Source: Eutrigla gurnardus
Taxonomy: Eukaryota; Chordata; Actinopteri; Perciformes; Triglidae
DNA: 64,000 nucleotides
Assembly (NCBI GenBank): GCA_963514095.1
Contig: OY741270.1
Location: 16,714,554 to 16,778,553, forward strand
Direction of reading: 5' to 3'
In this document: positions 40,118 through 52,233 of the stretch, one piece after another
Position numbering within the stretch: the first letter of the stretch is position 1
How the letters are laid out: each line of letters begins with the position of its first letter
Notes under the pieces: model-generated
Databases searched by the model: none
What the model saw: the letters and a program-made list of their open reading frames with translations, nothing else
Told to the model about the DNA's origin: nothing
Position numbers and translations under genes: made by a program

Positions 40118-40293
40118 AACTCACTTCAACGTGGCCAAGCAAAAACGTGGAGTCTCCATTTGGCCCCTGGAGACATACCTTGAACATGCTTCAGCTTTAC
40201 CGTAAATGCTCAGACACGACATAAAGATTTACAGCCCCTCCAGTGGAGGGAACCTCCGATTTGTGGGGCATGGAAAGATCCGAATAAGAGGAA

Positions 40294-40315
40294 GGGGGGG
40301 GGGGGGGGGGGGGGG
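40294..40315 (+). repeat. G22 homopolymer
   Basis: Unbroken run of 22 G, 176 bp after the C27 run and complementary to it. Confidence 0.97.
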
Positions 40316-42119
40316 AAGGGGTTCCTGGCACACTTAAAGGGGAATGGACCGACATTTCATCCTCTTTTTCTGAGAAATGGCTTTTTTCCTTTGTCAGAGA
40401 AGGGACATGCCGTAAAAACACTTGGGGAAATTCCTCCGATTTTAGCTTGTTCTTTTAACTATTCTCTCTTTTTATAGCACACTTGGGTGTCATGTTGGTT
40501 TCGCCCACACAATCATGATCAAAATGCTGGAGAAGTCTCTTGAAGGTATTTATTGACTGGTTATTGGGGAAATTTACCACACATGTGCCAAACACACGGA
40601 GTGAGAAGCCCTGATGTGTGAAATTACTCTTAATTCAAGTATTTATTTACAAATCCCTTACTGAGTAAATACGTCGTCACGGGTTACGGTTAGGGTATGA
40701 TAAGGAAGCTTTTGGAATATTAGTATATAAGTATCACTATGTGTGTGGTGTTGACGTGTTTAAAATGGACAGATTTGCTGTTTTTGAAGTAGGAGACAAA
40801 CTGTCTTGTTATTGAGCTGTTAATGATTTACATAAGTCAGAGCTGTGAGCCGCCCAGTGAACATCTGCATGTGCCGGCGTGTCCTGCCTTACGGCTGACT
40901 GGAAGTGATGCACGGCCCCTCTGAGTGCTGTGTTTTTGGAGTTGATCTGTTTTCACAACATGAATGTTACCCAGATTGCAGCCAGTAGGCTACACGAGTC
41001 ATCTCTGTGACTTGATGGATAACAACATGAACCCCTAAATTCATGCTCATGATGTACTTTTATGGACACAGGGTTGAGACCAGTCAGAGAACAGCAATCC
41101 ACTGAGCCGCTTCACCGGGAAAAGTAATGCAATGTCACGGACAAGGGAGCACCTGCCCTTTGTGCCAGGAATCCCCAGAAAAGATTAGCCTTGCTAAATT
41201 CATTCATTTTATGCTAGGATTTGAATTCAAACCTTAATATTTTGACAAAAGTATGGCACTGAAGGGAATCTCAAATATAATTGTATATCCACATTCTTCT
41301 TTTATTTTAACACGATATATTACCCAATAGTCCTGCTCAGCTCTGTATTTTCTTGCACGGCTGTCTTTTAAACACAGTGTAGTGGTTCACTGACGTTCAA
41401 CCACAAGAAAAATAATCAGGTGTGGTCTGTTTTAGTGTCCTCCTGAGTAACCAAGACAACACGTGGCTAAGCTCGTACCCCAGGGCTGCTACTGAGCAGG
41501 ACTCACGTTTGGATGAGTTATTATATGTGAGCTGTTCAGGAGTTGTACCTGGCATTATAGTATAGTATATATCACACACATATTGACTTGTGCTTGTAAT
41601 GTTGACGGTAACAATGTGAGATGTTTCAGGTCTGTCATTCCCAGGATTTACTTAATCCATTTGTCTCAGAAGTCAATGTGCTGCGAAGTGATTCCCCCTC
41701 ACGAGTGTTGTACCATGAAACACGCTAAACCACCAGGGCTTACAGTTCCTCACTAAAATGACTGAAGTGGTACCTTGCAAGGATCTGTAATAACCCAATG
41801 TGTATTTAATGTATACGTTGGGCCTAAACTTCAGCTCCCAACACTGCAGGAAGAACACTGAGGAACGTGCAGTGATAGATTTTCAAGATGTAGTCAGCAC
41901 TCCCTTTGAGAACTTCAGTGGGGGGGAGGGGGGGGGGGGCACAGTATCTGTGTTTGGGTATATTCTTAGGCAGCAGTCCACCGACGGTGATTTCAGTGAG
42001 GCTCTGGGACAGTACTGGCTTTGCCAAGTTCATTCAAAATACGGGGATAATGAAAAGATTGTCCAAGTAGGGGATTGATGGAAAGAATGAGAGGTAAATG
42101 GAATAAGTGACGAGGTGAG
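40316..42119. other. gene-free stretch
   Basis: Contains a third long G run, interrupted once by A (41920-41939). No gene recognised. Confidence 0.45.
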
Positions 42120-42560
42120 AACATTTTTTTGATCATGTCACTGACACCTGGAGTGAGCGGGCTGAGAATAACTCATTTGCATATGTGCATCCATGCCACA
42201 TGGCAGAATAAACCTTTTTCAGTGAAAGCTGCTGTCCGATACTCCAGCGACACCTGGCAGACATCTCGCCACTGCAGTAAATAAAAACGGCTTTATCGAG
42301 AAGTTAGTCAAATATACTGCTGCCATTAATTAGCTCCTTCCATGTGACCCTGACAGACTCTGTTTGATTAGTTTCCAGGAGAAGAGCAGTTGGAATGGCT
42401 TTAGATGGCACGCTCCCCAGAAAACAGTGGACACTTACTCCGCACAGCCAACTGTTTTGAATCAGCGGTAAATACTTCATGGTACATTTACAGACCTTTA
42501 AAAAGTGATGCCAAATAGGAAAAACCCTCTAAGTAAATGCCATGGAATTGCAAGAGCGCA
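42120..42560. promoter_or_regulatory. candidate conserved non-coding element
   Basis: A repeat-free block with an octamer ATTTGCAT (42175-42182) and a homeodomain-type CATTAATTAG. It lies about 8 kb upstream of thbs1. Regulatory role inferred from motif content only. Confidence 0.3.
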
Positions 42561-43512
42561 TGCAATCAATCTTCACATGCAAATGTCTGGAGAGGGACGA
42601 CGTGTAAACAAACAAGAAAGGTTTGTATAGCGTAGATTATGGTAAAGAAGAAAAAAACAGCACTGAAAGCAATATGTATTTTTAAAGGTTTTAAAGTCGT
42701 ACACATCTCCAAGCAGGTCATGAGAGACAGACTTGATGTGCGATAGGACTCGTGCAGAGGTGTGTAACTTATAGCTTTAGGCAAATCTGTGCAATAAAGC
42801 TACTGGGGAAAAATATAATCCCACCTGGTTCTGCTGAGCAAAAACATCTGTAAGAATGTAAGGAATCCCAAAGAAACGGCAGCTTTTTTGCCTGATTTTG
42901 CATCATAAAAAATTAAGATTCTAATCAGTGGCTAGTGTGCACAAATAATCTTTATCTGCAGTGTGACTCACGCAAAGGAGCCCCACAAATTGGTGAGGTT
43001 GACAGCACTGCACTTAAAAGGTTTTCATGATTTAGGTTGAGAGTAAAAATAGAACAGCACTGTAAAAGTAGGGTTTTTTTCTGTTATCTTCAAAGTAGGT
43101 CAGTCAATGTGTTGTGGATCATAAAATGAAATTGAATGACACATTTACCTCCCAAAGTCCACCGGTGCTCTGAGGGGTGACGTGGAAGAGATAGATCCCC
43201 CAAACCTGCCTCAGTGGGGGATCGTCTGTGATCTTCTTGCCCAAATAGCAAAGAATGTTCATCCTATACATGAGCAACGATGTCTTACAGACATGCTCGC
43301 CATTTGATCGTCACACCCCGTTATCTCCGAGCACACGTGAGTAAGTGCTCAGCGTGTAACCTGCTCAGCTAGACTCATACACATAATGATATGTGACCTA
43401 AAGATGTGTGGCTGAATTCTAGTATACTGACAAAGGGAATATGAATGTATTTCTTTACTATAGATGCAAATGTCATACATAGTCAGGCATAGATTAAACT
43501 CTTAAATCCACC

Positions 43513-43516
<4 letters not shown>
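42561..43516. other. gene-free stretch
   Basis: Nothing recognised. Confidence 0.5.

Positions 43517-43545
<29 letters not shown>
43517..43545. repeat. (TA)n microsatellite
   Basis: 29-bp TA tract. Confidence 0.95.
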
Positions 43546-43547
<2 letters not shown>

Positions 43548-43559
43548 CCCGCAAGGTCA

Positions 43560-43900
43560 CTTTAAAGCTGCACTTAGCAATACTTTTGTATTAACAATGG
43601 AAAAATTGACTATATGTATTGATGAACACATCTATAATCATCACCTCTGCAGTTCCCCTCAGCTTCGCAGAGTGCTTTTTTCTTGCATTTTTTGGCTTTT
43701 ACAGCCCACAGCTTTACTGGTTTGATTCAGTCTCACCAGGCAGCTGTTTTCAGCAAGAAAGCTCTAAAACACACCAAACAGCACACTGGCAAAGTTAGCG
43801 AGTAGCTCTAGAAGATACAGACGCATTGAGCAGCTAAAACAAATATTTGTCTCTGGAGTTGGTGGAGACCAAAACAGAGCTAAAAGGCCGAAAAATTGCA
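43560..43900 (+). repeat. dispersed repeat, copy 2 (CTCTGGAGTTGGTGGAGACC type)
   Basis: Contains AGCTGCACTTAGCAATACTT, TCACCAGGCAGCTGTTTTCA and TCTGGAGTTGGTGGAGACCA, related to 22225 and 45150. Confidence 0.55.
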
Positions 43901-45149
43901 CATGCAGTACATTTTTTTGTGGACTTCAAGGCTTCCTGCAGGTGAAGCACACATCAGTTGTTATTCAATATTCAAACCATAGCCTCAATGGTGTTTTTTT
44001 ATGGCTGCAGAAATACAGTGGAAATATTCTTCCACATCTCTGCTCCACTAGAATATAAAATACATTTAATTTAGGGTTTGAATAAAGTTTGCCTGCACTG
44101 CATGAATTTGGCTGACGCATCCTTGTGTCTGTGGGGTCGAAGAAGTGAAGATGTGCTTTTTTTTTATATACAAGCGTAATCTAGGAGTAAATTGCTACTA
44201 AAGAGCGAAATAAAAAGCACTAGGTGTTTAAAATCACACCATGGCAGGGCTCCCTGTGGGCTCATAGCTAACTCCATTATCTTAACAGGATTAGACTCTG
44301 CATCGCAACAAACCAATGATGGGAAAGATGCAAACTGTACTGACTGTTGAGTGCTTTGTTTAGTGCCTGCAGAGGTGGCAGCGTGGACAAGCTTGACCTC
44401 ACCTGGCTGCCATCACTGGAAGCTGTTTCACTAGGACTTTAATATCCTTCAGGGTCGAGATGGCGTGAGCGCACTTCCTAAAATTGGTGTGGAATTTTAA
44501 GAGAAGGCCAAGGAAAACAGGGTCTCATAGCAAGTCTCAACCGTAAATGTGTGTGTGGGAGGAGGAAATGGTGCCATTAACTTTTAGTTTGTTCTGTACA
44601 GCCCAATGCACAATATCATCAGTGAGATATTTGCTTTATAAAGCTACGGTTTCCTACTGAGGGGATTGTGGGAGAGACGGGCTACGATGGTGCTCTGTTA
44701 GAAGGAGTTGCAAAGGATCTCTTCCCTCTAACGTCTATGCAGTGACAACTAACCCATGTCTGTGCAGCAGGAGTGTTAAAAGTTCACATGCACTGAAGAC
44801 CGAGTCACAATTCCCGGTGGTCAAAATAAAAATAGACGTTCTCACTTTAAGTGAAATCTGGTGTTTTACAATGGAACCAGATGTGTCCAAATTACTGATG
44901 ATTAGAGATGAAAGAATGGAAAAACCGCACGGACGTACTGCAGAAGAAGGTATCACCATGACTTTCAACTGAATATTTCCTTTTTTGCATCAGAATATGT
45001 TGTTTGACAGTAAATTAAATGACATATCCAGCTTCCTGTGACTGAATCTCCATGTCTCCTTCTGATAAGAAGACATTGAACTTTTATTACGAAACACCTC
45101 AGAGCTGCTTCGCTTGCTAGCGATTAGTTATCACTGAATCATTTAGCCC
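43901..45149. other. gene-free stretch
   Basis: Two opposed frames at 44735-44972 mirror each other. No family features. Confidence 0.45.
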
Positions 45150-45245
45150 AGTGCCAGAAAGCGTTCTCAGGATTTGGTGACCAAAACAGAGCTTAAAGGA
45201 GAGTGAATATTGGTGGAGGTAGACAGAAACACAAATTTATAAACT
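45150..45245 (+). repeat. dispersed repeat, copy 3 (fragment)
   Basis: Reads CAAAACAGAGCTTAAAGGAG and AGTGAATATTGGTGGAGG, matching the family at 22225 and 43560. Confidence 0.45.
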
Positions 45246-45399
45246 GATCACCCTTCGTTCTATCTCCATAAAGTTTTAACTAATCTCCAACAAGGCAGCT
45301 GCCTCTATTCTACTATGAACTGCCTGGGTAAAGCCTTACAGTACAGGTTTATCGAACCATTTAGACTTTCCAAAGAAAGCTGTTATCCACTTGTGTGGT

Positions 45400-46200
45400 C
45401 ATCGGGAACAGCGTGATGACACTCCGTTCCTTCACAAACCAAACACTCGATCGTGGCACTTTGAATAGTCCTTTAACATTCCAGCGTACAGTTTTCTTCT
45501 TTCTCACAGATCGAGTGATGTGTGGTCTGTCAGCCCATTAGTCAAAGGTGTGCGTTTAGCAGGAGAAACGTCACAGGACAGCAGAGTCATTTACCGCCAT
45601 CACTCACCAGGCCCAAAGCTCTCTGTGCTTGAACTGCTGGCATGCGAGGAGCACCACGGATGACTTGGTGTCGGTCCGTAAACCGTAAGAGAAGACAACC
45701 TTTTCAGAGCGTCCGTCCAACATAATCAGACTCTGACATCACTTGCCGGAATCAAGCAGACTCGCTGCGGCCAATTAATCATTTTCTTCCACGCATACAT
45801 CCAAGGATGAGCTAGTTTAGGGCCGCCACAAGAAGGTCTAATCCCTCTCCGGTTCTCTGCGTCTTTAGCAAAACAGATTCCCCGAAACTGAAATCCAATG
45901 TGTAGCTAAACGTCTAAACATCGAGGATGATAGATTAATGGCGCGTAAGTGCGAAATATTGGAAAGCATTTACACAGATTATTTTCAAACTGGGTTTAAC
46001 CACAGACAGAGCAGGTTCTTATAATCCTGTTTCACAGGACATCATTTTCACCAGCCCCAAAGCCACCGGTAATATCCATATTTCCCTCTTTTGTCCCTCC
46101 GAGGCCAAGAGTGGATTATAATCACTGATTTACAACATGCAACCAGCCCGAGTCATTTGAGTTTACTGGCATGTGCCAAAGACAAAACAGCTGAAAGAAT
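45400..46200. promoter_or_regulatory. candidate conserved non-coding element upstream of thbs1
   Basis: About 800 bp free of recognisable repeats, CpG-bearing, with a RUNX-type AACCACAGA near 46000 and paired ATTATAATCA/GATTAAT homeodomain-type sites. It lies 4-5 kb upstream of the thbs1 start. Inference from composition and motifs. Confidence 0.35.
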
Positions 46201-47734
46201 GAAAAAATTAGTCCAGTTTGGCATAAAAAAAAAGATTCTTTCATAAATGATATCTTTTGTTTCTCATGCAGGAGTTAGTTACGAAACTGTTGCACACAAA
46301 TTTCAGTGTAGACCTGACCTTGGATGAATGTACGTGCTTTAACATGAATGCACAGTTGTTTCCAAGATCAAAGATAACCAGTTATTAACCTGGCTGGAGA
46401 CCAGCAGATAGAGTGACTCATGGTGTTGTCAATGACTAGTAGACATACAGGCCCCTTACACCCACTTTCCTCTCTCCCTGTCAAGTTGTTGTAGTTTTTT
46501 TTCTCCAAACCATCCATGACTAATACAAGCTTGCCCCCCACGCCCCTTTTCTGACATGATTTGTAGCAGATAAGGGTGATGCCTTCGACGAGTCCCAGTT
46601 GCCAAATAAAATATTGTTAATACATGCTGGCCTCTCGTACACACCTTTCTTTTGCGCTAAACGCACTTGTTTTTCTGACATTGGAAAAAAAAAAGACAGC
46701 TGCAGGGGACATTATAATTGAGCCTTTCCAGGTTAACAGCGGCACAGACTTCAAATGTCTGATGAATTAGTCATCGCACGTTATGGGAAATATCAGCAGA
46801 AAGTCTTAACCTGTCTGCATGATAACGCTGGCTCGCTGCGTCACATCGAGCCTATTAACGGCCCATCCTCAGATGGTGTTCCAGTTCAGCATGCTGTTAC
46901 CATGCTGTCATAAACACAGAACTGATGAAGCTTTAAAGATGGGAAAAAACCAACATTGGCTTGATTTGCACCGAGTGGACGAATAAAGTGTTTAATAGAC
47001 CATAAAATAGCACAGATTTATCAATTAGAACATTTAGAAAGTATTAACATCCTGAGTGCTCTGATTCTCTATTATTTGTAGTAACTTTTTTTTCCACTTG
47101 ACACTAAGATATTGCATATCACAATTGTAATAGACTGTTAATTACACAAAAAAGATGAGATAAGTGTTTATTACTGGAATGCAAACATAAATCACCCATA
47201 TTTTGGAGAATGTGTCACTAATACATGACGTCTTTCATGTAGCTGGTTCAACCAGCTTCAACCCGAGGCAATATAAAATAGCAATGTTAAATATAGTGCA
47301 GTAATAACTTTAATGATATCTGATCCTATCACCTTCCTGCATATATAACGTGGAGCTCTCACTGCTGTTTGTTGGATTGTCTGCGTTGCCATAGAGATCT
47401 TCCTTTGATATCCTGACTGTTATCATTCCTTTGCATTTGTTTTGACAGTTTTGTCTGTATACCTGTTGCCAGTCCCAAGCCTGCTTGACTACCCATTACA
47501 TTATGTCAGTACACATTATAGACACCGTGTTGGAGTGTTATCGTTGATTGTGCCCCGAGGTGCCATGTTTTATTTGAGATCTAAGGTCTCGAATCTTTCA
47601 GATCTGTTCAAGTAAAAACACGCAGCCCGAGTAAGATCGTCTGAAGACCTGGTGCTCAGAGGAAAAGCCTGCATCAGCAGCTTTCTTGTTTCTTAAGTCA
47701 GGGGTGTCAAAAGGACAGACATTGTATATTATAG
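46201..47734. other. gene-free stretch
   Basis: One AP-1 site TGACTCA at 46414-46420. Nothing else recognised. Confidence 0.45.
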
Positions 47735-47860
47735 AAGTAGAGATACTTTTGTACAAAAAGATGGTAAAAGTAGAAGTACTGATTCAACTACTTTACTCAA
47801 GTAAAAGTGGAAAAAGCACTGGAAATGTACTCAAAATAAAAAAGTAGCATTTTGAAAGAC
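47735..47860 (+). repeat. AAGTAAAAGTA-type dispersed repeat, copy 2
   Basis: Contains AAAGTAGAAGTACTGATTC and TACTTTACTCAAGTAAAAGT. Confidence 0.55.
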
Positions 47861-49040
47861 ATTTCTACTGGCTGTGTTTTTTTTTGTTTTGTTTTTTTGT
47901 TTTTTTGCAAGGCCAACTGAATCTCGTGTCATATTAATAAGAAAAAAAAATCCCCTCAAATGCCTACTAAAGGAACGTGCCTGTTTTGAAAATGTAAGGA
48001 GTAGAAAGTACAGACTTGCTGGTACTGGACAGAAATGTATTTGTAAATATATTATAAATTATCACATTAATAATAAACATATTCTGGGACATAGCTTATC
48101 AAGTGGGGTGCAGAAACAGATTGAACTACTATGAGGTCATTTTTTCTGTCTGTTTAGGTGTTTTATCTCAATCCCATGCAGTCGGGACCAGAGAAATTCT
48201 GCGATTAAACACAAAAGGCCTCTCCCACTCACTGACGAGTGTGTGTAAGCGCCCCCGGTCGGAAACTATCGCTAAGGGATGCAAACAGAGTAAACACTTG
48301 CTATCTGCCTCTGCTGTATGTTGGCTCCCTTCAGTGGGTGTCGATCAGAGCTTGGCAAGTCGCCTCCAACACAGTCTTGTCACTTCCACGCCTCCCACGC
48401 CGTGAGCTCACAGTCACGCCCACGGGGATGGCACCGGTCACACCTGCCTACGATATCTCCAAAAATCTTTCCCATGACACCAAAGACTCTTATCCCGCCC
48501 TTCATCCAATTTCCATGGAGCCATTTTCCGTTTGAATGACAGTTTGACGGGTGAAGCCTCATTACTGCCGTATGACTCCGGTGGATTGCTACATGCTGTA
48601 AATCCTACACATCACAGAGATCATAAAAAATATACACCAGCTGAAGACCAGGTATCCAGATGTTGAGTCGTATCACAATAACAGATCCATATATCTAACC
48701 TATTTTAGACAATAGCTCATCTGTGTCACACACTCTCTCTTCAACTTTCCTCTGGATCCACAAGTCTGCTTGCTGGCTGGACTTAAAGGGTTAGAAAAAG
48801 AAGCCAAAAGCATCTTTGGTCAGGGGGTTATGTGACGCAAGCCTGTTAGATTGAAGATTGGTAGACAGGGAGAGATGAGAAAGAGGTCAGAGGTCATAGC
48901 TTAAATGCTCAGCCATTAACCTTTACCTCCATCGGCCTGGTGGTGACGTCAAGATTGGGAAGGAATCTGAGCAAATATTTTGAGTTCATAAGAATTTCAA
49001 AAATGCTTATAAACACAGTCTTAACAATGGAATGGTATGG
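47861..49040. other. gene-free stretch
   Basis: Overlapping frames at 48103-48562 on both strands have no family features. Confidence 0.45.
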
Positions 49041-49135
49041 TCAGTGGTGAAATGTGCATTTACTCAAGTACTGTTTTTAGGTACTTGTATTTTACAGTAC
49101 TTGAGTGCTTCGGTTTTATACCACTTCTATCACAT
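49041..49135 (-). repeat. AAGTAAAAGTA-type dispersed repeat, copy 3
   Basis: Reads ATTTACTCAAGTACTGTTTT and TACAGTACTTGAGTGCTTC, the family's end in the opposite orientation to copy 2. Confidence 0.5.
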
Positions 49136-50040
49136 TACATTTCAGGGACAATAATTGATTAGTTAGATTTTAAATGAATTCACACCGAAAAGGCCCCAGT
49201 TACACAAAGAAACACTTTCCTTCTAAACTTCCCAGCTTATTCAATTTAATTACATGTTCTAGGCCCAAAGAATTAAATGAATCCAATATTTCGCAAATAC
49301 ATTTTTCCCCTCTTTCCTATCCGATGAATCATGTCACAACCCTTCAGATGTGTTCTGCCATCTTTTTGGACACAAGCACAAAAAAAAAAAATTAGATACA
49401 CTTTCATATAGACTCTTTGGCGATTCTTAATTTAAAAATAAATAAATGAATGTATTATTTGGATTCTCTCACATTAATGTAAATCTACCTTTGGCATTCA
49501 TGATACAACGATTACATATGTATTGTAGTATTTCTACTCAATAAGTGATTTTCAAGCTTAAAAACATATTTGGTGCGGACATGCATGTGTCACACATTCC
49601 TTGAACTATTTTTACACTTTATAGGTAGACCTATAAAGCGGCCCAGGGACAAGTATCCTCTTACCTCTCACTCGCATTCATTACTCAATGAGTCCTCTAG
49701 CGGCCAGACAAGGAACAGCACACTAGGAAAGAGAAGCACACCATAAACCAGCAGCTAAATAGCCTTCTGCATGTCATAAATATGAGCTGGAATTAACACA
49801 CGGCTGCAAGTTATAGAACATAATTTATTGTTTTGTATCACTTTTAAATCCACTCATTACTGGTTTTGTATTACCAGTCTACTGACTTATTGGGCTACTT
49901 ACTGTAAATCATATGAAAAATGAATCTTTTTTTTTCTTTTCTTTTTTTTAGAAAATGACTTATTAATAAAGTTAAGATGATTTGATGAATCGTTCGATTT
50001 TAATTCGACCGGAAACGACCAAGTTTTGGCTCCAGTGCGT
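49136..50040. other. thbs1 upstream flank
   Basis: AT-rich, no gene recognised. CpG frequency rises from about 50040 towards the thbs1 promoter. Confidence 0.5.
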
Positions 50041-50077
50041 GTGTGAAATATTTGTCCGGTGATGGAAACTCAGCTCA

Positions 50078-50084
50078 GGAATGC
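50078..50084 (+). promoter_or_regulatory. TEAD-type motif, distal copy
   Basis: GGAATGC matches the core TEAD/MCAT motif and lies about 165 bp upstream of the inferred start site. THBS1 is a known YAP/TAZ-TEAD responsive gene; occupancy here is inference. Confidence 0.35.
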
Positions 50085-50169
50085 GTTTCTCCTCCGCGTG
50101 TGCGCCGTCTCGGATGTTACTCCGACCGTCTGTGAGGTAAGGAAACTAGTCCGTCCCTCTCCGCTGCAG

Positions 50170-50250
50170 CCGTCCCCATTGGTCCAGGCGGGACCTCAGG
50201 AATGTCCTCCAACTGTTTAAATAGCACTTGAATCGGCAGGATAAGTCAGT
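50170..50250 (+). promoter_or_regulatory. thbs1: thbs1 core promoter
   Basis: A TATA-like TTTAAATAG lies at 50216-50224, and an inverted CCAAT box (CCATTGG) at 50176-50182 is about 40 bp upstream, next to a GC-rich GGCGGG. This puts the start site near 50245-50250. The human THBS1 promoter is known to use a proximal NF-Y (CCAAT) site for serum response, and the spacing here fits that arrangement. The start position is inferred from the TATA-like box, not measured. Confidence 0.7.
50199..50205 (+). promoter_or_regulatory. TEAD-type motif, proximal copy
   Basis: GGAATGT lies between the inverted CCAAT box and the TATA-like box. It is a perfect match to the preferred TEAD core and the second copy within 130 bp. 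Confidence 0.4.
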
Positions 50251-50421
50251 GGAATAAGAAGTCCAAACACCGGAATAAATCCCGGACGGGAGCTCACAGA
50301 GACTTTGCGACCATCTTCACAAAACCGACTGAGCTGAAGGAAGAGAAACGGGATAAATAATCGGACTTTTTTTTCCAGAAACTTTTTTTTTTACTTTTCA
50401 GAGGGGATTTTCATCTCAAAG
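50248..50421 (+). other. thbs1: thbs1 exon 1 (non-coding 5'UTR)
   Basis: This stretch lies between the inferred start site and a donor at AAAG/GTTTGT (50421/50422). It has no useful ATG and ends in long T runs. The 96-bp intron 1 (50422-50517) closes at GAAATAG. A non-coding first exon followed by an exon with the signal peptide matches the human THBS1 layout. The GTTTGT donor is weaker than the others in the gene, so this boundary is less sure. Confidence 0.6.
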
Positions 50422-50517
50422 GTTTGTAGAATATTTGTTCTTATTATCATTATTTATTGAGAAGATTGTAGCCTGAACGAGTCCCGTAAAGTGTTTGTTA
50501 TTCTTGGTTTGAAATAG

Positions 50518-50601
50518 GGACCACTTGAGATCTGGACATGATGCTGTGTGGCATCTTTTTGCTGTTGATGCTTTGGAGCTGTGAAGGCGCAAGAATTGCA
50601 G
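50518..50601 (+). other. thbs1: thbs1 exon 2: start codon and signal peptide
   Basis: The exon has 20 nt of leader, then two adjacent ATGs (50538 and 50541). The first has G at -3 and was chosen; using the second loses one residue. The peptide MMLCGIFLLLMLWSCEG is a typical hydrophobic signal, with cleavage likely after EG. Donor GTGAGA leaves phase 1. Confidence 0.9.
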
Positions 50602-52190
50602 GTGAGAATGGAATTTTAATGAAGTTCTTCTCTTGTGATGTATTGGTGGTGTATAGCCCTAGTAAATAACTTTGGGGTCTCTTTTTTACTTTATTTTATT
50701 AGGAGAGAAAAACACTGACAATGCCTTTTCTTTTCTATGACCTCAGAGAGTCGAGATGACAACAGTGTGTACGACTTATTTGATCTGGCCCGGGTAAACA
50801 AGAGACATAACGGAGTGAGTCTGGTCAAAGGTGCCGATCCCTACAGCCCTGCATACAAGGTCCTCAATGCAGACCTGATCCCCCCGGTCCCCGACAGCAC
50901 CCTCAGGGACCTCCTCGACTCCATCCAGGCTGAGAGGGGCTTCCTCCTCCTGGTCAACTTGAAGCAGTTCAAGAAAACCAGAGGCAGCCTCTTGACTATC
51001 GAGAAGACCGACGGATCCGGACCCGTTTTCGAGATCATCTCCAACGGCAAGGCGAACACCCTGGATGTGGTCTACTCCACCATGAACCAGCAGCGGGTCG
51101 TGTCTATCGAGGATGCCGATTTGGCCAGTGGACACTGGAAGAACATCACGCTGTTCGTTCAGGATGACCGCGTTCAGCTTTTTGTCGGCTGCGATGAGAT
51201 CAACGGTTCAGAGATGGACTTGCCCATCACCAAAGTGCTGTCCCAGGAGGTGGCGGACATCGCCAGGCTCAGGATTGGAAAGGGAGCCAGTAGGGACAGA
51301 TTCATGGTAAGTTCTACAGCGTTTATCTCAGAAATATTACTCGCAGAATGACTGCTGTAAGGGAAAAAAAAGTTTAATAGATTTGTCTCATAACTGGAAT
51401 TTATTATCCAACAGGGAGTGCTTCAAAATGTGCGCTTTGTCTTTGGGACCACCCTTAATGCCATACTGAGAAATAAGGGATGCCAGAGTGGAGGTGAGTC
51501 TGAAAAACACATCAACTGCCCTTAACTGGATGAATCTAATTCTACCACATTGTGCTCCAGTGAATAGAAATGAATGTGGCTTCTCTCCTCTTTTCCCCTG
51601 CAGCTACCTTAACTGATTTCATGACCTTGGACAACCCGGTCAACGGCTCTAGCCCTGCTATTAGGACTGATTACACCGGCCACAAAGCTAAAGGTGAGAC
51701 CTCTCCTCCCCAAAGTGTCCTCTCTGTTCTACTCACCATTATAAGCCTTAAGAGGTGGAATCATTTATTGGACCCTTCTCTCCTCTCATTCAGATCCTCA
51801 ATCCGTCTGCGGCTTCTCTTGCGATGACATCGCCAGCATGTTTAAGGAGCTCAAGGGACTCGGCATGATGGTCAAAGTGCTGTCGAACAACCTCCAGAAA
51901 GTGGTGAGCTCCGAGGGCCGTCAGGGTCCGCTCTTTGTCATCAGTCACTCTCTCTTTTTCCTCCCACCTCTGTCTTCCCCTCTGCGTTCCCAGTGCGTTC
52001 GCCACTTGTCGCCGTAATGGCGACCCCTTGGCCGAGTCCTTAATGAGACCCGTGTGAATACACAAATATGTTTGGCCAACAGTTGCGTTTGCACTGCTTC
52101 GCTACAGTCAAGCAATGTCTTAATCACAGTGTCAGTCAGTGATGCGTTTGTATTGGAACTTTGGCAAAGTTGGAGTTTTCCATCCTGAGC

Positions 52191-52233
<43 letters not shown>

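Noticed and set aside
39977..40421. Polyproline open frames
   Set aside because: Produced by the C27 and G22 homopolymers.
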